Assembly: GCF_023822005.2 (NCBI RefSeq)
Contig: NZ_CP098806.1
Coordinates: 3,100,001-3,164,000 of the forward strand
Origin: Dyadobacter fanqingshengii
GTDB taxonomy: Bacteria > Bacteroidota > Bacteroidia > Cytophagales > Spirosomataceae
Direction of reading: 5' to 3'
DNA length: 64,000 bases
Shown piece after piece: positions 36,226 through 44,652 of the stretch. A program made the position numbers and the translations under genes. Numbering within the stretch: position 1 is the stretch's first letter; the number at the start of each line of letters is the position of its first letter. Below the pieces are notes generated by a model that worked only from the letters and a program-made list of their open reading frames with translations, was not told the origin of the DNA and ran no database searches.

Positions 36226-36522
36226 TCACTTTTTTTCCTCAGCGGAAACCGTATAACCTGTGCCGTTCGCGCCCTCTTCGTAGTCGACCGATAAACCGAT
36301 TACGTACATGAGGTGTCGCCTGTCCACAAAAATCTTGATATCGTCCACCATATAAGTCTGGTCATGCTCTGTTGCAATGTCGAAACCGAGCATGAACGAA
36401 CCGCTGCATGCACCGCCTTTGAGTCCCACCCTTAATCCGTAAGTATCCGGAATTTTGTTGGCGGCTAATGTTGTCTTAATTTCTGATTTGGCCTTTTCCG
36501 TGAGCTGAACGGGACTTTCCAT
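36226..36522 (-). CDS. HesB/IscA-like protein lacking the C-terminal Cys-x-Cys
   Basis: 98 residues. The fold signatures LTEKAKSEI, LRVGLKGGACSGSFMLGFD and VDDIKIFVDRRHLMYVIGLSVDY are those of A-type Fe-S carrier proteins. Cys39 (GGACSG) is kept, but the C-terminal CGCG pair that normally completes the cluster site is replaced by NGTGYTV. It may thus bind a cluster differently or not at all. The gene stands alone, divergent from the DUF7935-like gene, with no isc or suf genes near. Confidence 0.85.
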   Translation of the reverse strand: MESPVQLTEKAKSEIKTTLAANKIPDTYGLRVGLKGGACSGSFMLGFDIATEHDQTYMVDDIKIFVDRRHLMYVIGLSVDYEEGANGTGYTVSAEEKK

Positions 36523-36626
36523 TTTGAAATATAATGCAAGGTGGTGTTAAGTATAACCATGAACACGAAAGGCTGTTAATCCATTCGCTATTTCAAATAA
36601 TTCTCTGCTTAATGCAGTTATTCCAT

Positions 36627-36634
36627 TAATTTTG
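36627..36634 (+). promoter_or_regulatory. putative -7 box for the DUF7935-like gene
   Basis: TAATTTTG matches TAnnTTTG 21 bases before the ATG at 36656. No -33 TTG was found. Confidence 0.4.
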
Positions 36635-36655
36635 CGGTTTATTGATAAAATCAGC

Positions 36656-37186
36656 ATGCTAAAAACGATGGAATATTACTCACTGCTTGTCATTTTTGTT
36701 CTTGGAATAGCCATTATATACGGCATTTATGCAACGATCACGACCGTAGCAGCCAAATTATCCGATAAGCAAAGATGGGAGATCCGCGGCAAACATACCG
36801 ACATTACCCTTCCTTTAAGATTACAGGCTTACGAGCGCATGTGCCTCTTCCTAGAACGCATCACGCCCAATAATTTGTTGTTAAGGCTGGTGCCCTCTGC
36901 AATGAGCGCACTGGAATTGCAACAAATATTGTTGCATGAGATCCGCGAGGAGTATAACCATAATGTTGCTCAGCAATTGTATATCAGTGCTAATGCGTGG
37001 GAACAGGTAACCAACGCCATGAATGAAACCGTTGCGGTCATTAACCAGGCATCTACGGAAATTCCCGCTGATGCGCCTCCCGCGGATCTTGCCAAGAAAA
37101 TATTTTCCCACGTAATAGAAAAAGAAGTCCAGCCCGCTTCGCATGCATTAAAAGTGCTGAAAGAAGAGATTAGGACATTGTTTTAA
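36656..37186 (+). CDS. DUF7935-like membrane-anchored protein
   Basis: About 176 residues with one N-terminal transmembrane helix (YSLLVIFVLGIAIIYGIYATITT) and a helical cytoplasmic domain. The sequence LPLRLQAYERMCLFLERITPNNLLLRL is the hallmark of a protein family widespread in Bacteroidota and often found next to mutS2, as here. The ATG at 36656 lies directly downstream of the -7 box; ATG 36668 (MEYYSLL) is an alternative. Function unknown. Confidence 0.7.
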   Translation: MLKTMEYYSLLVIFVLGIAIIYGIYATITTVAAKLSDKQRWEIRGKHTDITLPLRLQAYERMCLFLERITPNNLLLRLVPSAMSALELQQILLHEIREEYNHNVAQQLYISANAWEQVTNAMNETVAVINQASTEIPADAPPADLAKKIFSHVIEKEVQPASHALKVLKEEIRTLF

Positions 37187-37231
37187 AAAGAAAAAAGAGC
37201 TGACGGCATCGCCCGAAGCCTGGCCATAAAA

Positions 37232-39640
37232 ATGCTTTATCCCAATACATTAGAACAGAAATTAGGTTTTGACAAGTTACGAGAGCGGCTCAAAGAGGCC
37301 TGCATAAGTCCGCTTGGACAAAATTTCGTTGAAAAAATTAAGTTCTCCGAAAACTTCGGGCTTGTTGAAAAGCTTGTAAGCCAAACCGCCGAAATGCAGA
37401 AGATCATGCAGATCGGTGAAAATTTTCCTTCCCAGAACTACATTGACGCCACTTCCTATCTGAAACGCGCCGCCATTGAAGGAATGTTACTAACGCAAGC
37501 TGAGTTTTCAGATATCAAAGTTTCGTTACTAACCATTCGGCTTTGCCTTCGCTTTTTCGAGAACGAAGAGCCGGAAGCGTATCCTATTTTGGGTGAGTAT
37601 GCCAAAACAATCCGCGTTGATAAGGCCATTACCGACGCCATCGACCGCATTATTGACGACCGCGGACAGATCAGAGATTCGGCTTCTTCTGAATTATCAC
37701 GCATCAGGAAAAGGCTGATATCGGAACAGGCAGGCATTCGCAAAAAGCTGGATACCATCCTGAAATCGGCCAGAAGTAGCGGCTGGATCGCCGATGATGT
37801 TTCGCTTACTGTTCGGAATGGCCGCATGGTCATCCCCGTTGCGGCGGAGCACAAGCGCAAGCTGAGAGGGTTTATTCATGATGAATCCGCCACGGGACAG
37901 ACTGTTTTTATTGAACCAACGGACGTTTTCGAATCCAACAACGAAATCCGTGAATTGGAATACGAGGAGCGCCGCGAGATTAACCGCATCCTGCTTGAAC
38001 TGACCGCTCAGCTTCGGCCATTCGTGCCTGATTTGCAAAAAGCATATGGATTTCTGGGATTAATGGATTTCCTGAGAGCGAAAGCAAAACTGGCCGCTGA
38101 AATGGGGGCGATTAATCCGCCATTTCTCAATAAGCAGTTCATTAACTGGCGCGACGCACGTCATCCGCTGTTGCATCTCTCCTTTCAAAAACAAGGAAAA
38201 AAAGTGGTTCCGCTGAACATTGAGCTGGAAGAAAAGCGTCGGATTTTAATTGTTTCGGGACCTAATGCAGGTGGAAAATCGGTTTCGCTCAAAACTGTCG
38301 GGCTGATCCAGTATATGTTCCAATGCGGCTTGCTGGTTCCTGTTGCGGAAGGTTCTACCATGGGTTTTTTCCAAAATATTTTCATTGATATTGGCGACGA
38401 GCAATCCCTAGAAAATGACCTTAGTACATACAGCTCGCATTTGACAAACATGCGCCATTTCCTGGCCATGGCAAACCGGCGCACATTGTTCCTGATCGAT
38501 GAATTTGGAACAGGAACGGAACCCGGCCTAGGCGGCGCCATTGCAGAAGCAATCCTTGAAAACCTGACCAAATCGGGCGCTTATGGCGTTATTAATACAC
38601 ATTATACCAACCTGAAAGTGCTTGCGGATAAGACCGAAGGGCTTGTGAATGGCGCCATGCGTTTTGACGGCGAACATTTGGAACCGCTGTATCAACTCGA
38701 AATCGGCCGACCGGGAAGCTCTTTTGCATTCGAAATCGCCTCAAAAATTGGTTTGCCCAATGCTGTGGTTGATCGGGCAAAGGAAAAGCTGGGAACGCAG
38801 CAGGTGAATTTTGAGAAGCTTTTGAAGGAATTGGACATCGAAAGAAGGGTTTTTGCTGAAAAGAACATTGAAGTCGGCATTAAAGAGCGCAAGCTGGCCA
38901 AGCAACTGGCAGATTACACTTCACTGAAAGAAAACCTTGAAAACAATGAGAAAAAGATCGTTAACGAGGCCAAGCAGAAAGCCAAAACGCTCATTTCTGA
39001 CGCTAATCAACTGATCGAAAATACGATCCGCGAGATCAAAGAAAATAAAGCGGAGAAAGAGAAAACCAAGACTGTACGGGTTGAGCTGGAAAAATTTGGC
39101 AAGAAAAATCTCGAACTGGAACAGGTTGTCGAAACCGCGCCGGCAGAAGAAATTTTCGAACCCGAAAGTGGTGACATAGTCCCAGGAAGTTACGTTCGCA
39201 TCGCTGGGCAAACTGCTATTGGCGAGGTGATTGGATTAAGAGGGAAAGATGCCGAAGTGCGGATTGGGGATTTGAAATCCACTATTAAACTCAACAGGCT
39301 CGAAAAAGTTTCGAACAAAACATACAGGGCAGCGACGGGCGAGAAAAAGCTGAAAACCAGCGCAAAAGGTGTAGACTTGAACGAGCGGATGCTAAATTTC
39401 AGTTTCAACCTGGATATGCGTGGCAAACGCGGCGAAGAAGCATTGGGCCTTGTGGATCAGTTTATGGACAACGCTATTATGCTTGGCTACGATGAGCTGC
39501 GCATTGTGCACGGTAAAGGCGACGGAATCCTCAGGACTTTGGTCAGGAACCATTTAAGAGGTTACTCGCAGGTTTCCGGCATGCAGGACGAGCATCCGGA
39601 TCGTGGCGGGGCGGGCGTGACCATTGTGAAATTGAAATAA
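37232..39640 (+). CDS. mutS2: endonuclease MutS2
   Basis: 802 residues. ATPase: Walker A GPNAGGKS, signature region and Walker B LFLIDEFGTGTEPGLGG, then INTHYTNLK. A long coiled-coil (about 520-620) and a C-terminal Smr nuclease domain follow, with its LDMRG and HGKGDGILR motifs intact. Mismatch-recognition domains are absent, as in all MutS2. The family suppresses recombination and, in some bacteria, rescues stalled ribosomes; which applies here is unknown. Starts 45 bases after the DUF7935-like gene. Confidence 0.94.
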   Translation: MLYPNTLEQKLGFDKLRERLKEACISPLGQNFVEKIKFSENFGLVEKLVSQTAEMQKIMQIGENFPSQNYIDATSYLKRAAIEGMLLTQAEFSDIKVSLLTIRLCLRFFENEEPEAYPILGEYAKTIRVDKAITDAIDRIIDDRGQIRDSASSELSRIRKRLISEQAGIRKKLDTILKSARSSGWIADDVSLTVRNGRMVIPVAAEHKRKLRGFIHDESATGQTVFIEPTDVFESNNEIRELEYEERREINRILLELTAQLRPFVPDLQKAYGFLGLMDFLRAKAKLAAEMGAINPPFLNKQFINWRDARHPLLHLSFQKQGKKVVPLNIELEEKRRILIVSGPNAGGKSVSLKTVGLIQYMFQCGLLVPVAEGSTMGFFQNIFIDIGDEQSLENDLSTYSSHLTNMRHFLAMANRRTLFLIDEFGTGTEPGLGGAIAEAILENLTKSGAYGVINTHYTNLKVLADKTEGLVNGAMRFDGEHLEPLYQLEIGRPGSSFAFEIASKIGLPNAVVDRAKEKLGTQQVNFEKLLKELDIERRVFAEKNIEVGIKERKLAKQLADYTSLKENLENNEKKIVNEAKQKAKTLISDANQLIENTIREIKENKAEKEKTKTVRVELEKFGKKNLELEQVVETAPAEEIFEPESGDIVPGSYVRIAGQTAIGEVIGLRGKDAEVRIGDLKSTIKLNRLEKVSNKTYRAATGEKKLKTSAKGVDLNERMLNFSFNLDMRGKRGEEALGLVDQFMDNAIMLGYDELRIVHGKGDGILRTLVRNHLRGYSQVSGMQDEHPDRGGAGVTIVKLK

Positions 39641-39660
39641 GCTATTAACATCATAGCAAC

Positions 39661-39687
39661 AAAAAAGAGGGTGCCGATGGCACCCTC
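39661..39687 (-). terminator. terminator of the MFS transporter gene
   Basis: 9-bp perfect stem GAGGGTGCC / GGCACCCTC (39667-39675 with 39679-39687) with a three-base loop. On the minus strand a run of six T follows; on the plus strand the T tract is weaker. Confidence 0.9.
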
Positions 39688-39710
39688 CCGCATTTTATTA
39701 CATTAAAAAA

Positions 39711-40946
39711 TCAATGTGCACCAGCTGCTGCGGTCGTCGTAGCAGGGCGGCCCTTCATCCAGAAGTATAAAATACCGAATGCTACAATCAGGATCGCTGG
39801 GAAAATGATCATGGTGCTGAGCGTTGCCTGACCGGCTGCCAGTTCCATTTCATCGCCTGTTAACCCTGCTGCTATTTTTTCAGCTTTGGCATCATCCAGC
39901 CATCTACCGATAACCGGCTGCCAGATTGCAGTCGAAAACATGCCTACGCCACCTACGATGGACATTCCCAAAGCACCGCTTAGAGGCACATTCTGGGCAA
40001 TAAATCCAATCATTGTAGGCCAGAAAAGCCCAACGCCCATGGCAAAGATCACCGCAGCTGCGTATGCCGCTCCGCCAGTTACTGTACTGAACAAATAAAT
40101 ACCAATTGCGGCCAATATGGACGATCCCCAAAGAATTCCCGTTGCGCCAAGCACTTTCACGATTGGTGCGGCGAAGAAGCGAATCAAAGCCATTAAACCC
40201 GTTACAAGCGCAAGGATAAGCATTGGACTTGCACCGCTTTTACTCATGATCAACCCTGTCCACTGCTGCGGCCCGAACTCCGAAATAGCAGTTAGCATCA
40301 TGCAAAGGAAGATAAATATGAACAAAGGCGAAGCCATCGCTTTCAGGTTCTCGCCTATTGAAGTTACACCTGCTACATGTGGCTTAGGAAACGCCTGGCC
40401 CCAGAATAAGAACGCGTAAATCACCGTTGGAATCATAATCACCCAAATTTGCGCCTGCCATCCCAGGTTAGCATCGGTCATAAACTTGGAAATCAAACTG
40501 CCGACAACAATTCCGCCGGGGAACCACATATGGAAGCGGTTCAGCATTTTATTCATTTTCAACCCTGAATAAGTGTCTGCGATCATGGGGTTACAAGCAG
40601 CCTCCGTACATCCGTTTCCAATTCCGATGAAGAATGTAGAAATAAGAAGTCCTGTATAACCGCCTGCATAAATTGTCATCAGAATACCGATAATGTGGCA
40701 GACCAAAGCAACTTGCATGATGATTTTTGGTCCCACAGAATGGTAAACAAGCCCTCCAATGATCATAGACAACGGAAATCCAAGGAAGAACATTAAATTA
40801 ATAAAGCCGAGTTGTTCCGCCGTTAGATTGAATTCAACACCCAACTGTGGAAGGATCCCCGCCCGGATACTGAAAGAAAAAGCGGTTGTGATGAGCGCAA
40901 AACAACTGGCATTAAAAAGCCTGTCGCTATTGATTGTTTGAGTCAT
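39711..40946 (-). CDS. MFS sugar/nucleoside-type permease
   Basis: 411 residues with twelve hydrophobic segments. The stretches FINLMFFLGFPLSMIIGGLVY and NGCTEAACNPMIADTYSG, with FHMWFPGGIVVGSLIS in the middle, are typical of the MFS group found with Gfo/Idh/MocA oxidoreductases in Bacteroidota. It faces away from the oxidoreductase genes, with a shared 226-base spacer. Substrate probably a carbohydrate or its oxidised form; not determinable from sequence. Confidence 0.8.
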   Translation of the reverse strand: MTQTINSDRLFNASCFALITTAFSFSIRAGILPQLGVEFNLTAEQLGFINLMFFLGFPLSMIIGGLVYHSVGPKIIMQVALVCHIIGILMTIYAGGYTGLLISTFFIGIGNGCTEAACNPMIADTYSGLKMNKMLNRFHMWFPGGIVVGSLISKFMTDANLGWQAQIWVIMIPTVIYAFLFWGQAFPKPHVAGVTSIGENLKAMASPLFIFIFLCMMLTAISEFGPQQWTGLIMSKSGASPMLILALVTGLMALIRFFAAPIVKVLGATGILWGSSILAAIGIYLFSTVTGGAAYAAAVIFAMGVGLFWPTMIGFIAQNVPLSGALGMSIVGGVGMFSTAIWQPVIGRWLDDAKAEKIAAGLTGDEMELAAGQATLSTMIIFPAILIVAFGILYFWMKGRPATTTAAAGAH

Positions 40947-41093
40947 GAGACTAAAAGGGTTTGTTATTTAAAATAAGATAATTACGAGCCTGACGACTAA
41001 TGTTTTTATGAAAGAATTTCACAGAAAAAACAAATAAACGCTTTTTCTACTGGTTTTAATTATGCCTGGGCAGTGTTTTTTATGTGTTAAAAT

Positions 41094-41101
41094 TATATTT
41101 G
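41094..41101 (+). promoter_or_regulatory. putative -7 box for the sugar-oxidation operon
   Basis: TATATTTG matches TAnnTTTG and lies 71 bases before the first oxidoreductase start. The expected TTG at -33 is not present; the upstream segment contains a T6 tract instead. Confidence 0.45.
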
Positions 41102-41172
41102 TAAGAAGTAAGAGTCATCTATACTACTCTTTAATATTGTAAAAACCTTTTCAAAACTTTAAACCAACTGGA

Positions 41173-42318
41173 ATGTCAAGAAAGATTAGGATGGGTATGG
41201 TGGGCGGATCGCTTGATGCCTTTATAGGCGGAGTCCATCGCCGTGCTGCTATTATGGATGGAGAAATTGAGCTGGTTTGCGGTGTTTTTAGTTCAGATCC
41301 TTCCAAATCAAAAGAAACCGGCAGGGCGTTGTATTTGCCGGAGGACAGACTTTATAACGATTTCGAGGAGATGATCCTCAAAGAGAAACAACTTCCCGAA
41401 GGAGAACGCATGGATTTTGTGGCCATTGTAACGCCCAATCACATGCACAAAGCGCCTACAAAGCTGGCGCTTGAAAACGGATTTCACGTCGTTTGCGACA
41501 AGCCTATCACATTAAACACGGAGGAAGCAGAGGAAATTACAGCACTGGTTGAGAAAACAGGCCTGATTTTCTGTCTTACCCACAATTATACAGGTTACCC
41601 GATGGTTAAGGAGGCGAAGCATATGATCGCATCGGGTGCTATTGGTAAAATCAGGAAAGTGATCGTTGAGTATCCACAAGGATGGCTGGCAACATTGGTG
41701 GAAGTGACTGGTAATAAGCAAGCTGCATGGAGAACAGATCCGAAACGCTCCGGCGCTGCTGGCGGCTTAGGTGACATTGGAACCCACGCTGAAAACCTGG
41801 CCGAGTACATTACAGGGCTGAGAATCACACAGGTTTGCGCCGATCTGACCATTTTCGTGGAAGGCCGCTTACTGGATGATGATGCCAACATTCTTTTGCG
41901 TTTCGACAATGGTGCCAAGGGAATCCTGCAGAACAGCCAGATCGCAAATGGCGAGGAGAATGATTTAAACATTCGTGTATATGGCGAAACTGGCGGCTTG
42001 CAATGGAAACAGCTGGATCCCAATACATTAATCCACAAAACCAACCAGGGCGCACGCATTATCCGCACAGGTGTTGGCAATTTGTCCAAGGCCGCGCAAG
42101 TGCATACCCGCATTCCCGCAGGCCACCCGGAAGGTTACTTTGAAGCCTTTGCAAATCTTTACCGCAATTTCGCATTCCATTTGAGAGCACGCTGGGAAGG
42201 CCGCAATGTCGATCCGGTTTACGATTTTCCGTCTGCACAGGATGGCCTTAGGGGTATGAAGTTCATTGACGCCGTCATTGCATCAAATGCTTCGGATACC
42301 AAATGGACTAATTTCTGA
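41173..42318 (+). CDS. Gfo/Idh/MocA-family oxidoreductase (first of two)
   Basis: 381 residues. NAD(P)-binding N-terminus RMGMVGGSLDAFIGGVHRRAA, the motif HVVCDKPI (family consensus EKP, here DKP) and the C-terminal alpha/beta domain with GDIGTHAENLAEYITGL, where the likely catalytic His lies. Many relatives oxidise sugars or inositols, or act with an isomerase on 3-keto-glycosides. No signal peptide, so cytoplasmic. It is the first gene of a three-gene operon with a second oxidoreductase and an isomerase. Confidence 0.9.
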   Translation: MSRKIRMGMVGGSLDAFIGGVHRRAAIMDGEIELVCGVFSSDPSKSKETGRALYLPEDRLYNDFEEMILKEKQLPEGERMDFVAIVTPNHMHKAPTKLALENGFHVVCDKPITLNTEEAEEITALVEKTGLIFCLTHNYTGYPMVKEAKHMIASGAIGKIRKVIVEYPQGWLATLVEVTGNKQAAWRTDPKRSGAAGGLGDIGTHAENLAEYITGLRITQVCADLTIFVEGRLLDDDANILLRFDNGAKGILQNSQIANGEENDLNIRVYGETGGLQWKQLDPNTLIHKTNQGARIIRTGVGNLSKAAQVHTRIPAGHPEGYFEAFANLYRNFAFHLRARWEGRNVDPVYDFPSAQDGLRGMKFIDAVIASNASDTKWTNF

Positions 42319-42356
42319 TCTTATCTTTTTTCACCTTTTCATTCAATACCCGTTTT

Positions 42357-43502
42357 ATGAACAAAATTAAAGTTGGCGTTGTCGGAACCGGCTTCATTGG
42401 GCCCGCACACATTGAAGCTTTGAGACGTCTTCCCAATGTAGAAGTTGCTGCACTTTGCGAAGTAACCGCCGAGCTTGCCAAAGAGAAAGCAGATGGACTT
42501 GGAATTGCTCGTTCCTATACATTTGATGAATTACTGAAACAAGATGACATTCAGGCTATTCACATTTGTACACCAAACTTTCTTCATTATTCCCAGTCAA
42601 AAGCCGCATTGCTGGCCGGGAAACATGTTATTTGTGAAAAACCCCTTGCGAAAGATCTTCATGAGGCGAAGGAACTGGTGGAACTAGCTGCCGAAACCGG
42701 ACTTGTGAATGCGGTGCATTTTAATTTGCGTTATTATCCTTTGGCGCGCCAGATGAAATCCATGCGTGAAAAAGGGGAATTGGGTGAGATTTATTCGTTC
42801 ATCGGTTCTTATCTGCAAGATTGGTTGTTTTACCAAACAGACTACAACTGGCGTCTTGAACCAGACAAATCAGGCGATTCCCGTGCAATTGCCGACATTG
42901 GCTCGCACTTAATGGATATTCTGGAATACATTACCGGATTGAAAACTGTCGCAGTTATGGCCGATTTCAACACCGTTCATAAAACGCGTAAAAAGCCGCT
43001 TAAAGCTGTTGAAACGTATTCTGGCAAAATGTTGCAGCCGGAAGACTACGCGGACGTCCCCATCACAACCGAGGATCACGCGAATGTTTTGCTTCGTTTT
43101 GATAATGGTAACAAAGGTGTGATCACCGTTTCCCAGGTTTCTGCCGGCCGCAAGAACCGCATGAGCCTGGAAATTTCCGGATCGAAGAAAACATTCAGCT
43201 GGTGCTCAGAGTCGCCCAACGAAATGTGGATCGGAAACCGCGACAAAGCTAATGAGATCCTGTTGCGTGACCCATCATTGGTAAACGAAGATGTGCGCTC
43301 AACGATCACTTTCCCAGGCGGCCACAACGAAGGCTTCCCGGACACTTCAAAACAAATGTTCAAAGAAGTGTACGCCGCCATTACAGCCGGGAAACAACCC
43401 GAAAACCCAACATACCCAACATTCGCCGATGGATATCGTGAGCTGTTGATTTGCGAGAAGATTTTGGAAAGCAACAGAGCGGAAGCTTGGGTAACTATTT
43501 AA
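42357..43502 (+). CDS. Gfo/Idh/MocA-family oxidoreductase (second of two)
   Basis: 381 residues, same length as the preceding gene but clearly diverged. VGVVGTGFIGPAHIEALRRL provides the Rossmann glycine loop, VICEKPLAKDL the EKP motif, and IADIGSHLMDILEYITGL the catalytic-His segment. Two different members in tandem suggest successive or complementary steps on one sugar. Starts 38 bases after the first oxidoreductase gene and ends 18 before the isomerase gene. Confidence 0.9.
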   Translation: MNKIKVGVVGTGFIGPAHIEALRRLPNVEVAALCEVTAELAKEKADGLGIARSYTFDELLKQDDIQAIHICTPNFLHYSQSKAALLAGKHVICEKPLAKDLHEAKELVELAAETGLVNAVHFNLRYYPLARQMKSMREKGELGEIYSFIGSYLQDWLFYQTDYNWRLEPDKSGDSRAIADIGSHLMDILEYITGLKTVAVMADFNTVHKTRKKPLKAVETYSGKMLQPEDYADVPITTEDHANVLLRFDNGNKGVITVSQVSAGRKNRMSLEISGSKKTFSWCSESPNEMWIGNRDKANEILLRDPSLVNEDVRSTITFPGGHNEGFPDTSKQMFKEVYAAITAGKQPENPTYPTFADGYRELLICEKILESNRAEAWVTI

Positions 43503-43520
43503 TTTTGAATCATTAACATT

Positions 43521-44573
43521 ATGAAAACAATAAAAGGACCTGGAATTTTTCTTGCTCAATTCTTGGGTGATGAGGCTCCGTTTAACTCGTTGGATTCTAT
43601 CGCAGACTACATGGCTGCTTTGGGCTATAAGGGCTTGCAGCTTCCTACTTGGGATCCGCGTGTGATAGACGTGAAGCAAGCAGCGGAATCGCAGACTTAT
43701 GCGGATGAGCTGAAAGGAAAATTGAAAGATAAAGGACTGGAAATCACTGAACTGGCTTCACATATCATCGGACAATTGGTTGCCTCGCATCCGGTTTATG
43801 ACGAAATGTATGATGGTTTTGCTGTTCCGGAAGTAAGAAATAACCCAAAAGCCAGAGCAGAATGGGCGACGCAGCATTTGAAATATGTGGCCAAAGCCAG
43901 CGCTAATCTTGGACTGAAAGCAAGCGCAACATTCTCAGGCGCATTGGCATGGCCATTCCTTTATCCGTGGCCACAACGTCCTGCGGGTCTGGTTGAAACT
44001 GCATTCAAAGAATTGGCAGCGCGCTGGAAACCGATCCTGGATGTCTATGACGAAAACGGCGTGGACGTATGTTACGAGCTGCATCCGGGCGAAGATTTGT
44101 TTGATGGCTCAACTTTCGAAATGTTCGTGGATTACCTGGACGGTCACACGCGTGCGAACATTAATTATGACCCAAGCCATTTTGTATTGCAGCAATTGGA
44201 TTATCTGCAATTCATCGATCTTTACCACGACCGCATCAAAGCATTCCACGTAAAAGACGCTGAATTCAATCCAACGGGTAAGCAAGGCGTTTACAGCGGC
44301 TTTGCAGGCTGGGCCGATCGCGCGGGTCGTTTCCGTTCATTAGGCGACGGTCAGGTTGATTTCAAGAGCATTTTCTCGAAATTATCCCAATATGACTACG
44401 ATAGCTGGGCGGTTTTGGAATGGGAATGTTGTATCAAATCTCCTGTTCAGGGAGCTGCGGAAGGCGCACCATTCATTGAGAATCACATCATTGAAGTTAC
44501 GACAAAAGCATTTGACGATTTTGCAGGAACAGGTGCTGATGAAGCATTCAACCGCAAAGTGTTGGGACTTTAA
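43521..44573 (+). CDS. sugar phosphate isomerase/epimerase family TIM-barrel protein
   Basis: 350 residues of the xylose-isomerase-like TIM barrel (AP endonuclease 2 superfamily). Metal ligand candidates in order: Glu in VCYELHPGED, Asp and His in INYDPSHF, His in KAFHVKDAE, and Glu in AVLEWECC. It follows two Gfo/Idh/MocA genes, the typical setting in which the pair interconverts keto-sugars. It ends before a strong terminator that separates it from the large haem protein gene. Confidence 0.88.
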   Translation: MKTIKGPGIFLAQFLGDEAPFNSLDSIADYMAALGYKGLQLPTWDPRVIDVKQAAESQTYADELKGKLKDKGLEITELASHIIGQLVASHPVYDEMYDGFAVPEVRNNPKARAEWATQHLKYVAKASANLGLKASATFSGALAWPFLYPWPQRPAGLVETAFKELAARWKPILDVYDENGVDVCYELHPGEDLFDGSTFEMFVDYLDGHTRANINYDPSHFVLQQLDYLQFIDLYHDRIKAFHVKDAEFNPTGKQGVYSGFAGWADRAGRFRSLGDGQVDFKSIFSKLSQYDYDSWAVLEWECCIKSPVQGAAEGAPFIENHIIEVTTKAFDDFAGTGADEAFNRKVLGL

Positions 44574-44596
44574 TTGTCGACTTCACAAGTATATTG

Positions 44597-44631
44597 AAAA
44601 CCTATTTTCCTTATGGAAGATAGGTTTTTTT
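44597..44631 (+). terminator. terminator after the isomerase gene
   Basis: AAAACCTATTTTCC pairs with GGAAGATAGGTTTT (one T.G wobble) around a TTAT loop, followed by T residues. A strong rho-independent form. Confidence 0.9.
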
Positions 44632-44652
44632 GCTATATCAGTTAACTTATAT

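Noticed and set aside
44356..44652. upstream extension of the large fusion protein inside the isomerase gene
   Set aside because: Runs across the isomerase gene and its terminator in another frame; the signal peptide begins at 44653.
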